Below the pieces are notes generated by a model, which worked only from the letters and a program-made list of their open reading frames with translations, had not been told where the DNA came from and made no database searches. The position numbers and the translations under genes are program-made. 64,000 bases of DNA from Lysinibacillus sp. G4S2 (GTDB lineage: Bacteria; Bacillota; Bacilli; Bacillales_A; Planococcaceae), in NCBI RefSeq assembly GCF_030348505.1, contig NZ_JAUCFJ010000002.1, positions 3,724,001 through 3,788,000 on the forward strand. The letters run 5' to 3'. This document shows positions 1 to 9,297 of this stretch, one piece after another (positions within the stretch are counted from its first letter, which is position 1; each line of letters begins with the position of its first letter).

Positions 1-543
1 CTTTTTCTCAGTTGTTACCTTAGTATCATTTACTAATCCCAAATCAACATAATGAACACCTTCAGCAATCATTGTAGACCCAACTACCCCTGTATTCCCT
101 GTAGTTTGAGAAACAACCATCCCTTTAGAAAAATATGCAATATCAGAATCAGTATCTAATTTCACAAGTTTACTTGACCCTTTATCTTGTCTATATAGTA
201 CCCCATGAACTGAATAACTAGCCGCAACTTCATCAAGTGTTGTAGCACTAGTTCCATCCCAAGTCAAACCATCTTTATTTAAATAAGTATGTCCCTCTCC
301 ACCTACAATAGGCTTAATAGCCTTTGGATTATTGTCTTGATCTTCAAAAAGTATTGCATGTGAGGGAGGTAAATTATCTAAATCGGGGTTATCAGGATCA
401 ATCCTACCAGGTACTGTCAACAACCATTCCGGCGTGTTTACTTCTAGATTATTTACATTTATTTCTTCTGCGAAACTATTAGTTGAAAAATAAGGCGTAA
501 CAGTGATTCATATTGCTGCAAGTAATATAACAATTTTTTTCAT
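1..543 (-). pseudogene. Secreted protein gene, stop in signal peptide, runs off left edge
   Basis: Reading leftward from an ATG at 543, preceded by an AGAGGA ribosome site, the frame gives MKKIVILLAAI then TGA, then stays open to base 1. The part after the stop completes a signal peptide (tail NSFAEEI) and about 165 residues of a soluble, Gly/Thr-rich extracellular sequence with no family I recognise. No ATG, GTG or TTG gives a plausible restart just after the stop. The gene is therefore broken by one substitution or read through at low level. Its 3' end is outside the window. Confidence 0.6.
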
Positions 544-613
544 TTTTATCCTCTTTTCATATTTATATTACGAGCCATAGCATCACTTACCCTCGAGTTA
601 ACTACACACTATC

Positions 614-688
614 ATTACCAATATAACCATTTCAATGGTAATTTACCGCCATTTTTTGGCGGTATTAACAACACTTTTTTGGCGGTAT
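614..688. promoter_or_regulatory. Cluster of inverted and direct repeats upstream of the secreted-protein gene
   Basis: ATTACCA at 614-620 mirrors TGGTAAT at 636-642, with CCATT/AATGG nested inside. TACCGCC at 644-650 mirrors GGCGGTA at 658-664. The 14-mer TTTTTTGGCGGTAT recurs at 652-665 and 675-688, 23 bp apart. Phased copies about two helical turns apart in a promoter-sized space suggest binding sites for a dimeric regulator. The regulator is unknown. Confidence 0.4.
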
Positions 689-898
689 AATTATAAATTA
701 CAATAAATCACGCCACACCCCGCCATATACAACGCCTATTTTCGGGCGCGATATTCTCTTTTTCACAGTTCAAAAGTTTTATTTATTTCATGTTTAACAC
801 AGAATGTTTGACATTTATATTTAAACTACTCTTTTCTTATTCATTATTTTTGAATGATAATTTCACAAATCTGTCATTTTTATTCTATTAATATTCAT

Positions 899-937
899 CA
901 AAAAAAGACCAGCTCTGCTAAATTTGCTTTGCTGGTC
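899..937 (-). terminator. Rho-independent terminator, leftward
   Basis: GACCAGC at 907-913 pairs with GCTGGTC at 931-937. On the minus strand the stem is followed by a T run (A run at 901-906). It ends the 51-codon gene and possibly lepA read-through. Confidence 0.75.
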
Positions 938-984
938 ATTGATAATTATATGATTAAATTCAATAGGTACCGTACTGATTTTGA

Positions 985-1140
985 CTATTTTTTATTATTT
1001 CTGCGTTGCTGAATCGTAATATTCAACCCTAATAAACGATCAGTTGTCATTGCTCCACTTTGAAAATCCTTCAAATGTGAAGCTTGGATAATACCATCCT
1101 TTACAGCCTGTGCAATATAATTTTCCGTTTCAGTCTTCAT
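985..1140 (-). CDS. Small protein, 51 aa, unknown
   Basis: ATG at 1140 lies 5 nt after a GAGGTGG ribosome site, and the ORF is followed by a terminator, so it is probably real. The product begins MKTETENYIAQAV, is hydrophilic, ends in a basic tail (QQRRNNKK) and has no membrane segment. I do not recognise a family. It sits 175 bp downstream of lepA on the same strand and could be read with it. Confidence 0.5.
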   Translation of the reverse strand: MKTETENYIAQAVKDGIIQASHLKDFQSGAMTTDRLLGLNITIQQRRNNKK

Positions 1141-1231
1141 AGCCACCTCACTGAGAAAATGGCCAGAGATGCTGCAAACATCTTTGATTCATTCGCTCAA
1201 GATATATAAGAATTGCTAACGTATTTTTTTA

Positions 1232-1260
1232 TGGTGGGGAATTGGTGGGGAACCCCACCA
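1232..1260. repeat. Short direct/inverted repeat TGGTGGGG
   Basis: TGGTGGGG occurs at 1232-1239 and 1243-1250, and its complement CCCCACCA at 1253-1260. It lies between lepA and the 51-codon ORF. The stem could form in RNA from either strand, but no T run follows on the minus strand, so it is not a standard terminator for lepA. Confidence 0.5.
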
Positions 1261-1314
1261 TTTGACCCTAATATAAATTAACTAAATACGTCACAAAACC
1301 TTATCATTACTGAA

Positions 1315-3141
1315 TTACTTCGAATCATCCATCTTCAGAACAGCCATGAATGCTTCTTGTGGTACTTCGACTGAACCTACTTGTTTCATACGTTTTTTAC
1401 CTTCTTTTTGTTTATCAAGAAGTTTTCGTTTACGGGAAATATCCCCACCGTAACATTTTGCTAAAACGTTCTTACGCATCGCTTTAATTGTTGAGCGCGC
1501 CACAATTTTTTGGCCAACTGCTGCTTGAATTGGCACTTCAAATTGTTGACGTGGGATTAATTCTTTTAATTTTTCAACGATGACTTTACCGCGCTCGTAC
1601 GCAAAGTCACGGTGTACGATAAAGCTTAGTGCATCGACTTGCTCACCATTTAATAAGATATCCATCTTCACTAGTTTTGAAGTCTGATAACCAATGAGTT
1701 CATAGTCAAATGACGCATAGCCCTTCGTATTTGACTTTAAATAATCAAAGAAATCATAAACGATTTCTGATAACGGCATTTCATAAATAATGCTGACACG
1801 TGTAGTATCGATATAATCCATTGTCATGAAGTTACCGCGTTTTAGTTGACAAAGCTCCATAACAGCTCCTACATAATCGTTCGGTACCATGATTGTAGCT
1901 TTTACATATGGTTCTTCCACTCGATCAATTTTTTGAGGATCCGGCATAAATGACGGGTTGTCAACCTTAACTGTAGATTCATCTGTCATGTGAACATTAT
2001 AAATTACAGAAGGCGCTGTTGTGATTAGATCAATGTTAAACTCACGCTCAATACGCTCTTGAATGATTTCCATGTGTAAAAGCCCTAAGAAGCCACAGCG
2101 GAAACCAAATCCTAGTGCTTGTGATGTCTCTGGCTCATATTGAAGAGCAGAGTCATTAAGCTCTAACTTTTCTAACGCTTCACGTAAATCATTATATCTC
2201 GCTGTATCAATTGGATATAATCCGCAGTATACCATTGGATTTAAACGACGATAACCTGCTAATGGCTCAGTTGCTGGGCGATTAGCAAATGTAACTGTAT
2301 CCCCCACACGAGTATCACCTACATTTTTAATCGATGCTGTTAAATACCCTACGTCACCAACTGTTAATTCAGACTGTGCTACAACTTTCGGTGTGTGTAC
2401 ACCAACTTCAATAACTTCAAATTCTGCTCCAGTAGCCATCATACGAATTTTATCGCCAGCTTTTACTGTACCTTGCATAATTCGAATGGAAATAATAACA
2501 CCTTTATAAGCATCATAAACAGAGTCAAAAATAAGGGCTTGTAACGGTGCATCTGGATCACCCGTTGGTGCAGGCACTTTCTCTACAATTTGCTCTAAAA
2601 TATCTTCAATTCCGATACCGGCTTTGGCAGATGCTAAAACCGCTTCAGAAGCGTCTAACCCGATTACGTCTTCAACTTCTTGACGTACACGCTCTGGATC
2701 TGCTGCTGGTAAATCGATTTTATTGATAACTGGTAAAATTTCTAAGTCGTTATCAAGCGCTAAGTAAACGTTTGCCAGTGTTTGCGCTTCAATGCCTTGT
2801 GCTGCATCGACAACTAAAATTGCGCCCTCACAAGCAGCTAGACTACGTGATACTTCATATGTGAAATCGACGTGTCCTGGTGTGTCGATTAAATGGAATG
2901 TATACACTTCGCCATCTTTAGCTTCATACTTTAATTGTACTGCATTTAATTTAATCGTTATGCCTCGCTCACGTTCTAAATCCATTGAGTCGAGGAGCTG
3001 TGCCTTCATTTCACGAGATGTTAATGATTTCGTTTGCTCTAAAATACGGTCAGCAAGCGTTGATTTCCCGTGGTCAATATGTGCAATAATAGAGAAATTT
3101 CGTATATTCTCTTGTCTTTTTAAACGTGCTTCTCGGTTCAT
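1315..3141 (-). CDS. lepA: Elongation factor 4 (LepA), translational GTPase
   Basis: 608-aa ribosome-associated GTPase of the EF-G-like family, acting on stalled or incorrectly translocated ribosomes and in initiation/assembly. The P-loop AHIDHGKST is at residues 20-28, followed by DTPGH and NKID guanine-binding motifs. The LepA-specific C-terminal domain ends in the basic [20 protein letters not shown] stretch. Length is typical. A GTG three codons upstream (3150) overlaps the AGGAG ribosome site; ATG at 3141, 8 nt after AGGAG, is the better start. In B. subtilis lepA also lies downstream of spoIIP-gpr; here about 6 kb of accessory DNA separates them. Confidence 0.97.
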   Translation of the reverse strand: MNREARLKRQENIRNFSIIAHIDHGKSTLADRILEQTKSLTSREMKAQLLDSMDLERERGITIKLNAVQLKYEAKDGEVYTFHLIDTPGHVDFTYEVSRSLAACEGAILVVDAAQGIEAQTLANVYLALDNDLEILPVINKIDLPAADPERVRQEVEDVIGLDASEAVLASAKAGIGIEDILEQIVEKVPAPTGDPDAPLQALIFDSVYDAYKGVIISIRIMQGTVKAGDKIRMMATGAEFEVIEVGVHTPKVVAQSELTVGDVGYLTASIKNVGDTRVGDTVTFANRPATEPLAGYRRLNPMVYCGLYPIDTARYNDLREALEKLELNDSALQYEPETSQALGFGFRCGFLGLLHMEIIQERIEREFNIDLITTAPSVIYNVHMTDESTVKVDNPSFMPDPQKIDRVEEPYVKATIMVPNDYVGAVMELCQLKRGNFMTMDYIDTTRVSIIYEMPLSEIVYDFFDYLKSNTKGYASFDYELIGYQTSKLVKMDILLNGEQVDALSFIVHRDFAYERGKVIVEKLKELIPRQQFEVPIQAAVGQKIVARSTIKAMRKNVLAKCYGGDISRKRKLLDKQKEGKKRMKQVGSVEVPQEAFMAVLKMDDSK

Positions 3142-3540
3142 CTTTTCCACTCCTAATTAAACTATAATGAATTATACTATGAAAGATATGCAAAGTACAA
3201 CAACAACTAAACTAGAAAGCCTATTACATCAATACTTGTAAGGGTTTTATGTGGTTTTTAGATTTTGCAAGTTAATGTATATTACAGCATGATTTTGGGG
3301 CTATTTGGGGCAAGTTTGGGGCTAATAAAATACGGCGAGCGTGTGTAAAGAAATGCGTGAGTAAGAAAGATTGAGGCTAATTGTTTCGACCTTTTTTAAA
3401 ATTATAAGAATATCTCACTTACATAAAAAATAGCACTGTACATATTTGTCCAAGGAATATGTTCAGAACATCTTTCGCATTTATCTACGTATTTATCACG
3501 TAAAATACCATTTTCTAAAAGACATGCCATTGTTTATCCG

Positions 3541-3810
3541 ATTAAACTTTACGAGTATAATTCAAAACATTTCCCGAAGATTTACGAGGTAGTTATCAAG
3601 AAATCGACCGCTTCCTCACAGATGAAAATGATCAAATCCAGGGCGGCATATTAGGAGAAATTTGTTGGAATTGGTTAGAGATCCATACACTGATGATTGA
3701 TGAAAATATTCGTGGATTATGTTACGGTTCCTAACTTATTAGTAGAAATCGAACAAATTACTTTAAGTAACAAATGTTATGCCTCTCCGTTTGTCAGAAT
3801 TGTTTTCTAA
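3541..3810 (+). pseudogene. Decayed GNAT-family acetyltransferase
   Basis: Rightward reading gives acetyltransferase-like pieces in shifted frames: KLYEYNSKH, then after a frameshift PEDLRGSYQEIDRF and a long middle ending IRGLCYGS-stop, then after another shift LVEIEQITLSNKCY. The order fits the GNAT acetyl-CoA-binding region (R-G-x-G-x-G followed by a helix). At least two frameshifts and missing ends make it non-functional. Confidence 0.65.
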
Positions 3811-3871
3811 GTTATGTCTAGGCCAGCTGTTAAACCGCTTGGCGCTTTAATAATGCACTTCAAGACCCCAC

Positions 3872-3914
3872 AAAAAGCTGATTGGCCATTTTACAACGGG
3901 CAATCAGCTTTTTT
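3872..3914. terminator. Bidirectional terminator hairpin
   Basis: AAAAAGCTGATTG at 3872-3884 pairs with CAATCAGCTTTTT at 3901-3913. A and T runs on the two sides allow function in either direction. It follows the decayed acetyltransferase. Confidence 0.75.
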
Positions 3915-3939
3915 GTCGTTTAGAGATAATTAATATACG

Positions 3940-4060
3940 TTGAATTGAAAACTACTCGCCACTTAGCTAACGCTTGAAGTGGGCGTCTTCTGTTGGGATC
4001 TGATAAAAAATCCTACCGACAACGCTCGGCGCTTGGGGATACCACCCGCAATAAACTAGA
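3940..4060 (+). ncRNA. Possible relic of an IS200/IS605-type right-end RNA (omega RNA)
   Basis: The segment has a hairpin with arms CGCCACTT (3957-3964) and AAGTGGGCG (3977-3985), a second weaker stem with GGGAT/ATCC, then GACAACGCTCGGCGCTTGGGGATACC-like sequence in short pieces. This layout resembles the structured right end that follows tnpB in Firmicute IS605 elements. No tnpA or tnpB is present, so at best it is an orphan end. This is recognition from memory, not an alignment. Confidence 0.3.
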
Positions 4061-4158
4061 CAGAAAACTACTGTCATTATTTTCGCCTATCACAGTAGGC
4101 GCCTTCGCTGAATGATAGAATAGATCTTTTCCAATATATCCAGTAAAGCAATAGTTGC

Positions 4159-4428
4159 TTACCCGAATTGCCACGGACGATTTGTGCCCGCTTTTTTCCT
4201 TGGCTTATTGGTCCCTAATTCTTCTCGACTCATTAATTGCGGTTCCATTCCCTTTTCGATTTGCGAACTAAGTGCTCTCGAAAGTGTATACACATTAGGT
4301 GCAAAATAGACCCGATTTGACTCTAATTGGCAAATAGGACAAGTTGATTTGTCTTTATTCCCTGCCATTGATTTAAAAAATAACGTAAAATCTCCACAAT
4401 CATTGCAACGAAATGTGTAACTAGGCAA
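4159..4428 (-). CDS. fmdB: FmdB-type zinc-ribbon protein
   Basis: 89 aa with an N-terminal zinc ribbon: CNDC near residues 8-11 and CPIC near 31-34, preceded by PSYTFRC as is usual in FmdB proteins. The start is TTG, supported by AAGGAGG with a 6-nt spacer. It follows the formamidase gene by 20 bp and is probably co-transcribed. In other bacteria FmdB accompanies formamidase and has been proposed to regulate it; its exact role is not established. The C-terminal tail is short and basic. Confidence 0.85.
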   Translation of the reverse strand: MPSYTFRCNDCGDFTLFFKSMAGNKDKSTCPICQLESNRVYFAPNVYTLSRALSSQIEKGMEPQLMSREELGTNKPRKKAGTNRPWQFG

Positions 4429-4448
4429 GAATAAACCTCCTTATCCTA

Positions 4449-5627
4449 TCATTTTGGCATAATATTTTTATCGAATATTTTTGTAGGGATTGCAATGGTA
4501 CAACAAGCATTTGGAACATCGACTATGCCATTGATTCGACTTTCAACTGGTGCTGTACTCAGCAACATATAGGCTTGTTCACCTGTATAACCCAGCGTTT
4601 TTAAATACTCAATGGCATTCAAGCATGCCCGACGAAACGCAAGAGTAGCATCTAAATAATGTTGTTTCCCATCCTTATTATCTACTGAAATCCCTTGGAA
4701 AACGAGGAAATCATTATAGTTTGGATCTACTGGGCCGGGTTGGAATACAGGATTTTCGTAAATTTTATAGGTTTCCATGCCACCTTTAATGACATCCACC
4801 TTTAGATCAATCCATCCTGCCATCTCGATACCACCACAAAATGTGATTTCTCCATCCCCTTGTGAAAAATGAAGATCTCCTACCGATAACTTCGCTCCCT
4901 CCACAAATACCGGGAAGAAGATTTTCGTCCCTTTAGATAGATTTTTAATATCACAGTTCCCTCCATTTTCCCTTGGTGGTACTGTTCGAGCTCCTTCCTT
5001 AGCTACTCGATCAAACTCAGCCCCTTTTAATGTGCCGAGCACTGCCCTCTCCGGAGTCGGTGCATTGGCCAACGTTGGAACCCGGTCTGGGTTGGTCATG
5101 ATGAGTTCTTTTTCTCGTTCATTCCATTTTTGCAAAAGTTCCATAGAGGGAGCAACGCCTATTAAGCCAGGATGAATAATCCCAGCAAACTTTACACCAG
5201 GTACATGTCTCGAAGTCGTATAAATGCCTTCAAAATCCCAGATTGATTTAGCTGCTTCTGGAAATTCTTCAACTAAGAAACTTCCCCCATTCTCTCTTGC
5301 GAAAATGCCGTTAAACCCCCACGCCGAATCTTGAAAAGTACCAATATCTAAAATATCTACGACAAGTAAATCTCCAGGTTCAACGCCGTTCACATAGACC
5401 GGTCCACTCAACACATGAACACGTGCAAGATTCACATCCCGAATATCATTTGGACTATCATCATTTTTAATTTGTCCATCTGTCCAGTCTTTACATTCCA
5501 TTCTAAAAGAAGTGCCTGGATCTACTGAAAATGCTGCTGGTATGTCAGGGTGCCATCGATTGTGACCAGGATGCGCCTGTTCTTCCATTGATTTGCTTAA
5601 ATCTAGTTTGTACAGAGTTTTCACCAT
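4449..5627 (-). CDS. fmdA: Formamidase/acetamidase (FmdA_AmdA family)
   Basis: 392 aa, cytoplasmic. Hydrolyses formamide (or a short-chain amide) to the acid and ammonia. The family block HPDIPAAFSVDPGTSF near residues 25-40 and the acidic KNDDSPNDI region are clear; later blocks include GDLHFSQGDGEI and CGGIEM. Length fits the family. ATG at 5627 has a strong GGGGGGAG site. It forms a two-gene unit with fmdB downstream, surrounded by decayed genes, so it may have arrived by transfer. Whether formamide or acetamide is preferred cannot be told from sequence. Confidence 0.9.
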   Translation of the reverse strand: MVKTLYKLDLSKSMEEQAHPGHNRWHPDIPAAFSVDPGTSFRMECKDWTDGQIKNDDSPNDIRDVNLARVHVLSGPVYVNGVEPGDLLVVDILDIGTFQDSAWGFNGIFARENGGSFLVEEFPEAAKSIWDFEGIYTTSRHVPGVKFAGIIHPGLIGVAPSMELLQKWNEREKELIMTNPDRVPTLANAPTPERAVLGTLKGAEFDRVAKEGARTVPPRENGGNCDIKNLSKGTKIFFPVFVEGAKLSVGDLHFSQGDGEITFCGGIEMAGWIDLKVDVIKGGMETYKIYENPVFQPGPVDPNYNDFLVFQGISVDNKDGKQHYLDATLAFRRACLNAIEYLKTLGYTGEQAYMLLSTAPVESRINGIVDVPNACCTIAIPTKIFDKNIMPK

Positions 5628-6043
5628 TTGATTTACTCCCCCCAGTTTCTATGTAAGAAATGTATGCGTTTTCATATTATCAAAGATAAATAGTAGTGTC
5701 AAATTATTCCGAATATTCCATCTTCCAATTAAGAAACAAACTAGAATGAATTGAGGGCAGTCAAATGTATTATTTCTTTTTAAAAACCTCACACATTCAG
5801 TATCCCCCTCAACTCATCACAATTCCCCAAACGTTCTGATTGTTTACTAGAAAAATGGATGCAAACAACTATTTATATAAAGTTGTATTATTTAATTTCT
5901 TTGTCATTTATTGTGCATCTAAAAATGGTTTGTAACTAGGCTCATTAATCTTTTTTTATGCAAATATGGATTGACAATAAAGTACAGTATATTGGAACGC
6001 CAATGTAGAATGAAAATCTCGTATCTGGATTGGAGGCTGTGTC

Positions 6044-6136
6044 TATCAGATTTACGGCCATGTATTGAAGGAATTAGAGGAGCAGTCTGTAACACTGTTT
6101 AGTCAAAGTTTTATTGGCAAGTGGGGCAAATTTTAG
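6044..6136 (+). pseudogene. C-terminal remnant of a tyrosine recombinase/phage integrase
   Basis: Thirty in-frame codons read YQIYGHVLKELEEQSV...FIGKWGKF-stop, resembling the end of phage-type integrases, where the catalytic tyrosine lies in a Y-x-H-V-like block. No upstream catalytic part is present; the preceding frame is closed at 6011. The 5628-6413 gap otherwise shows no gene. A similar G-rich segment occurs at 3296-3330. Confidence 0.4.
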
Positions 6137-6361
6137 GGCTAACAACTAGTCCTACACGTTCTGAACCCTTGATATAAAGGGATTTCTTGAAACTTCAAAC
6201 TAATATGAATTATATTATGAACCTTATATAAACCACAACATTTGAACGGTATAAAGGCAGTCAAATCAATCGTTATTCTGATGGATGTGCCATTTCCTCT
6301 GGAAAACATTACGAAAAGCGATAAGAAGGTGGCTGCAAAAGGTGGTTCCTATACCCTTAAC

Positions 6362-6404
6362 AAAAAATAGCCAGCTACACCTAAAACATGGTGCATGCTG
6401 GCTA
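6362..6404 (-). terminator. Terminator of the acyltransferase gene
   Basis: TAGCCAGC at 6368-6375 pairs with GCTGGCTA at 6397-6404, with an inner ACACC/GGTG pairing. A T run follows on the minus strand. It lies 10 bp past the stop of the acyltransferase gene. Confidence 0.9.
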
Positions 6405-6413
6405 CTTTATTAC

Positions 6414-8315
6414 TTAATGATTATCTATCGATTGTTGAATAAGGTTTGTTAACGTATCAATACCTTTTTGTTCTAAATGTACGCCGTCTGGAGCAAAGAA
6501 CTCTGGATGGTTGATTGCAGCCGAATGCCAATCAATCAATGTAATATTATCTTGCTCTTGAGCTTTTTGTTGTAATGAATAATTCACTTTACCTTCCCAA
6601 GGTCGCGGTACCCGAGCATTCACTAAATAAATATCGGCATTTGAGAAAGCTCCAAGTAGTGCATCAATCTGATCATTCGAGAAGAAACCATTTGTACCAA
6701 GTTGAATAATAACTGCTTTATCTGGTTGATTAAAACTAGCATAATTTGGTGCCAGTTTGACAGCTTGTGAAACTTGGCGACCAATTTTTGCATCAATTGT
6801 AATGTTAGGATAGACCTGATGTAAGCTTTTAGCAATATCTATCATGACAGAATCTCCAATGGCTAATATTCCAGTATAAGATTCATCGATAGCGTTAGCA
6901 GCTGTATCATCTTCCTCCTGTTCAGGCTCTTTTATGTCCGGTTGAGTACTAGTTTCAACTTTCTCATCCTCGACATTCGATGAATCACTTTCTGCTGTTT
7001 CTTTTTTCGTTACGGTATCGTCCTGCTTAGCAGCTGATTCTGCACCATTAATTTTAACTTCTGTTATCTGGGATTCTTTTGATTCCGTTTGTTCTTTTCC
7101 TACGACACCTGTCATTCCAGTCAAAAATACTAAAAGGCATAGAGGAATGAGCACCGTTGAAATTTTTCTAGTTACCGAAAAGCTTCCCCATTTATTTTTA
7201 TTAAATTTAAGGTACTGTCGGTAATAAGAACGGAATCCTTCCTTACGTATGGGCATTTCGATAAAACGATACGATAATTCAGCAATTATCAAAATAAGAA
7301 CTAACTGTAAAGCAACTCGCCAGTACGAAGGATTGCCTATTTCGTGGACTGGCGTACCTAATACGATAATCGGATAATGCCATAAATAAATTCCATACGA
7401 TCTTGAACCAAGCCAACGTAGAGGCTTCAAAGAAAGTATTTTCCCTAAAAAGCTAATAGGATGACAAACACATGCTATTAATACAGCTGCATTCAAACAA
7501 AATAGGAACATACCTCCTCTATATAAGAAAGTTTGATATTCATCTACAAAAATAATACTTAAAATGAAAATAGTAAAAGCAACCACGCTGATAATATTTA
7601 GTTTATTGACATGGTCAGTAGATAGTTTTTGTGACGATAGTCTTTTCATCGGCCAAACGAGAGCTAACCAACAGCCTATTAGTAATTCAAAGCAACGCGT
7701 ATCTGTCCCGTAATAGACACGACTCGGATCAGCTCCAGGCTCATACAGTATGCCCATTAACGTAGCTGAACATAATGCACCGATAAAGATGAAAATGGCT
7801 AATTTACTCTGCTTTTTAACAATATAAAGCCCAATCATTAACAGAATCGGCCAAATAATATAGAATTGTTCCTCAATAGCTAAAGACCATAAATTTTTTA
7901 AAGGTGAAGGGGATCCGAAACTATCAAAATAAGAGAGTTTATGAAAAATGAACCACCAATTACTTGAGTAAAAAATAGAGGATATTGCATCTCCGCGCAA
8001 TGTATTGAGAAGTTCCTGATGAAACAGGGTCGCCCAAGCGAATGAAGTAATAATCATTACGTATGCAGCAGGTAGTAAGCGTCGAAATCGACCCAGCCAA
8101 AATTTCCCTAATCCTACTGTTAACTGATTTCCTTTTAAAGGTAATATGGTAGAGGTTATTAAGTAACCTGATAAAACAAAAAAGATATCTACTCCTAGGA
8201 ACCCACCACTGGCCCAGCTGAAGTTAAAATGATATGCAATAACAGCTAGTACTGCTAAAGCTCGAATCCCATCAAGCCCAGGGATATAACGATGATTAAA
8301 CGTCTTGCCTGACAT
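6414..8315 (-). CDS. Membrane acyltransferase with SGNH domain (OatA-like O-acetyltransferase)
   Basis: 633 aa. The N-terminal acyltransferase-3 domain (about residues 10-340) has some ten hydrophobic segments and the signature YIPGLDGIRALAVLAVI with a histidine soon after. A low-complexity Glu/Ser/Thr linker (about 400-470) leads to a C-terminal SGNH hydrolase-like domain with GDSVM near 484 and DGVH near 607. This layout is that of peptidoglycan O-acetyltransferase OatA and of teichoic acid or exopolysaccharide O-acetylases; the acceptor is not predictable. ATG at 8315 has an AAGGAAT site; an upstream in-frame TTG lacks one. Single-gene unit with its own terminator. Confidence 0.88.
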   Translation of the reverse strand: MSGKTFNHRYIPGLDGIRALAVLAVIAYHFNFSWASGGFLGVDIFFVLSGYLITSTILPLKGNQLTVGLGKFWLGRFRRLLPAAYVMIITSFAWATLFHQELLNTLRGDAISSIFYSSNWWFIFHKLSYFDSFGSPSPLKNLWSLAIEEQFYIIWPILLMIGLYIVKKQSKLAIFIFIGALCSATLMGILYEPGADPSRVYYGTDTRCFELLIGCWLALVWPMKRLSSQKLSTDHVNKLNIISVVAFTIFILSIIFVDEYQTFLYRGGMFLFCLNAAVLIACVCHPISFLGKILSLKPLRWLGSRSYGIYLWHYPIIVLGTPVHEIGNPSYWRVALQLVLILIIAELSYRFIEMPIRKEGFRSYYRQYLKFNKNKWGSFSVTRKISTVLIPLCLLVFLTGMTGVVGKEQTESKESQITEVKINGAESAAKQDDTVTKKETAESDSSNVEDEKVETSTQPDIKEPEQEEDDTAANAIDESYTGILAIGDSVMIDIAKSLHQVYPNITIDAKIGRQVSQAVKLAPNYASFNQPDKAVIIQLGTNGFFSNDQIDALLGAFSNADIYLVNARVPRPWEGKVNYSLQQKAQEQDNITLIDWHSAAINHPEFFAPDGVHLEQKGIDTLTNLIQQSIDNH

Positions 8316-8772
8316 AATATTCCTTCCTCTTCTTCCAATAATATACAAAACCTATTAAGTAAACTTTACTAAAGCCAAACATCGTCCCCTTTTAAATAAC
8401 ATTCAGTACACTCACTTATATGATTGACGGGTGAGTAACTATAAAAGTTTATATAAAATGATAGCTTAGAAAATTTTTATCAAGCTTGTTGATTTACTAT
8501 ATTTCACTAGCATATTGAAGATGAAGTTGAATTCCGCTCCAAATGGCTCGCTTTCCTCGAGCACCTTCCGCTACAAAACTAAAAAGTCTCTTTCAGACAG
8601 CTAGTAGTTCTAGAGAAACAACACCCCGATATTTTTCAATCAATTCGCATGAATTTTTATATTTAAATTTCCCTTTTATCACATAAACAACACAATTAAT
8701 CTCTTCATATGTATAGTTGTGCTTTATCCTTTTGGAATACTCTCTAATTTTTTCTATAATCTTGCCGTCAAA

Positions 8773-8801
8773 AAAGCATCTCCAAAAATGGTAGATGCTT
8801 T
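8773..8801. other. Hairpin in the gap between the acyltransferase gene and spoIIP
   Basis: AAAGCATCT at 8773-8781 pairs with AGATGCTTT at 8793-8801, with an A run before it, so it could act as a leftward terminator. The stretch 8316-9195 has no convincing gene. A 74-codon open frame here lacks a ribosome site and a recognisable product. Besides this hairpin it holds a degenerate repeat at 8523-8570 and a repeat of family B at 8960-9150. Confidence 0.35.
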
Positions 8802-8959
8802 AAAAGCGTATTTCGCCTATTGCATATGCCGTTACAAAACTTCCACAACTCAAATCTTTATGATCCGACTTGAAAATTATAAGACAAGAAATGAACAATT
8901 TAAAGGTCTAACCACTATTTTTTCTAAAAAAAATTCTTGGTAATTTTGCTAACAATAGG

Positions 8960-9150
8960 ATTCATCACTTAAAAGTAAGGGATAACAAATGTATGCCAAG
9001 GATAGAAGTTGATTGGAGTAGCGTCTGAGCGACTTCTTACGTCTTGTGATAACGCCTTCGTGACGTGACCACACAGCTAATCGGACGCCCCCAGAAAGCT
9101 CTGTGCGAAAGCGAAGCGTCAGCCCAGCTAGAACGGAAATCAATCACGTT
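8960..9150 (-). repeat. Dispersed palindromic repeat, family B copy
   Basis: Read on the minus strand it begins GTGATTGATTTCCGTTCTAG, contains GGGGGCGTCCGAT and GCGAAAGCGAAGCG-type sequence, and ends near CCAATCAACTT. It matches the copies at 17079, 44811 and 48525. No coding potential. Confidence 0.65.
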
Positions 9151-9195
9151 ATAGTGTGTCTACTTGTCCAAGATTGTTAAGTAAGACGTTCTTAC

Positions 9196-9245
9196 AAAAA
9201 TCGGCAAAAAGGATGTCATCTTAAACAATCCATCTTTTTGCCAAT
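9196..9245 (-). terminator. Terminator of the gpr-spoIIP unit
   Basis: CGGCAAAAAGGATG (from 9202) pairs with CATCTTTTTGCC (9231-9242). On the minus strand the stem is followed by TTTTT. It lies about 50 bp past spoIIP. Confidence 0.85.
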
Positions 9246-9297
9246 TCCAATATATAAATTATAGTAATCTTATACTAGTTTTAAAATAAGATGCGTA

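Noticed and set aside
1232-1260. lepA terminator
   Set aside because: Stem lacks a T run on the minus strand, and the immediate inverted pair has only a 2-nt loop.
8719-8943. 74-codon rightward ORF as a gene
   Set aside because: No ribosome site, odd composition, spans a hairpin, no recognisable product.
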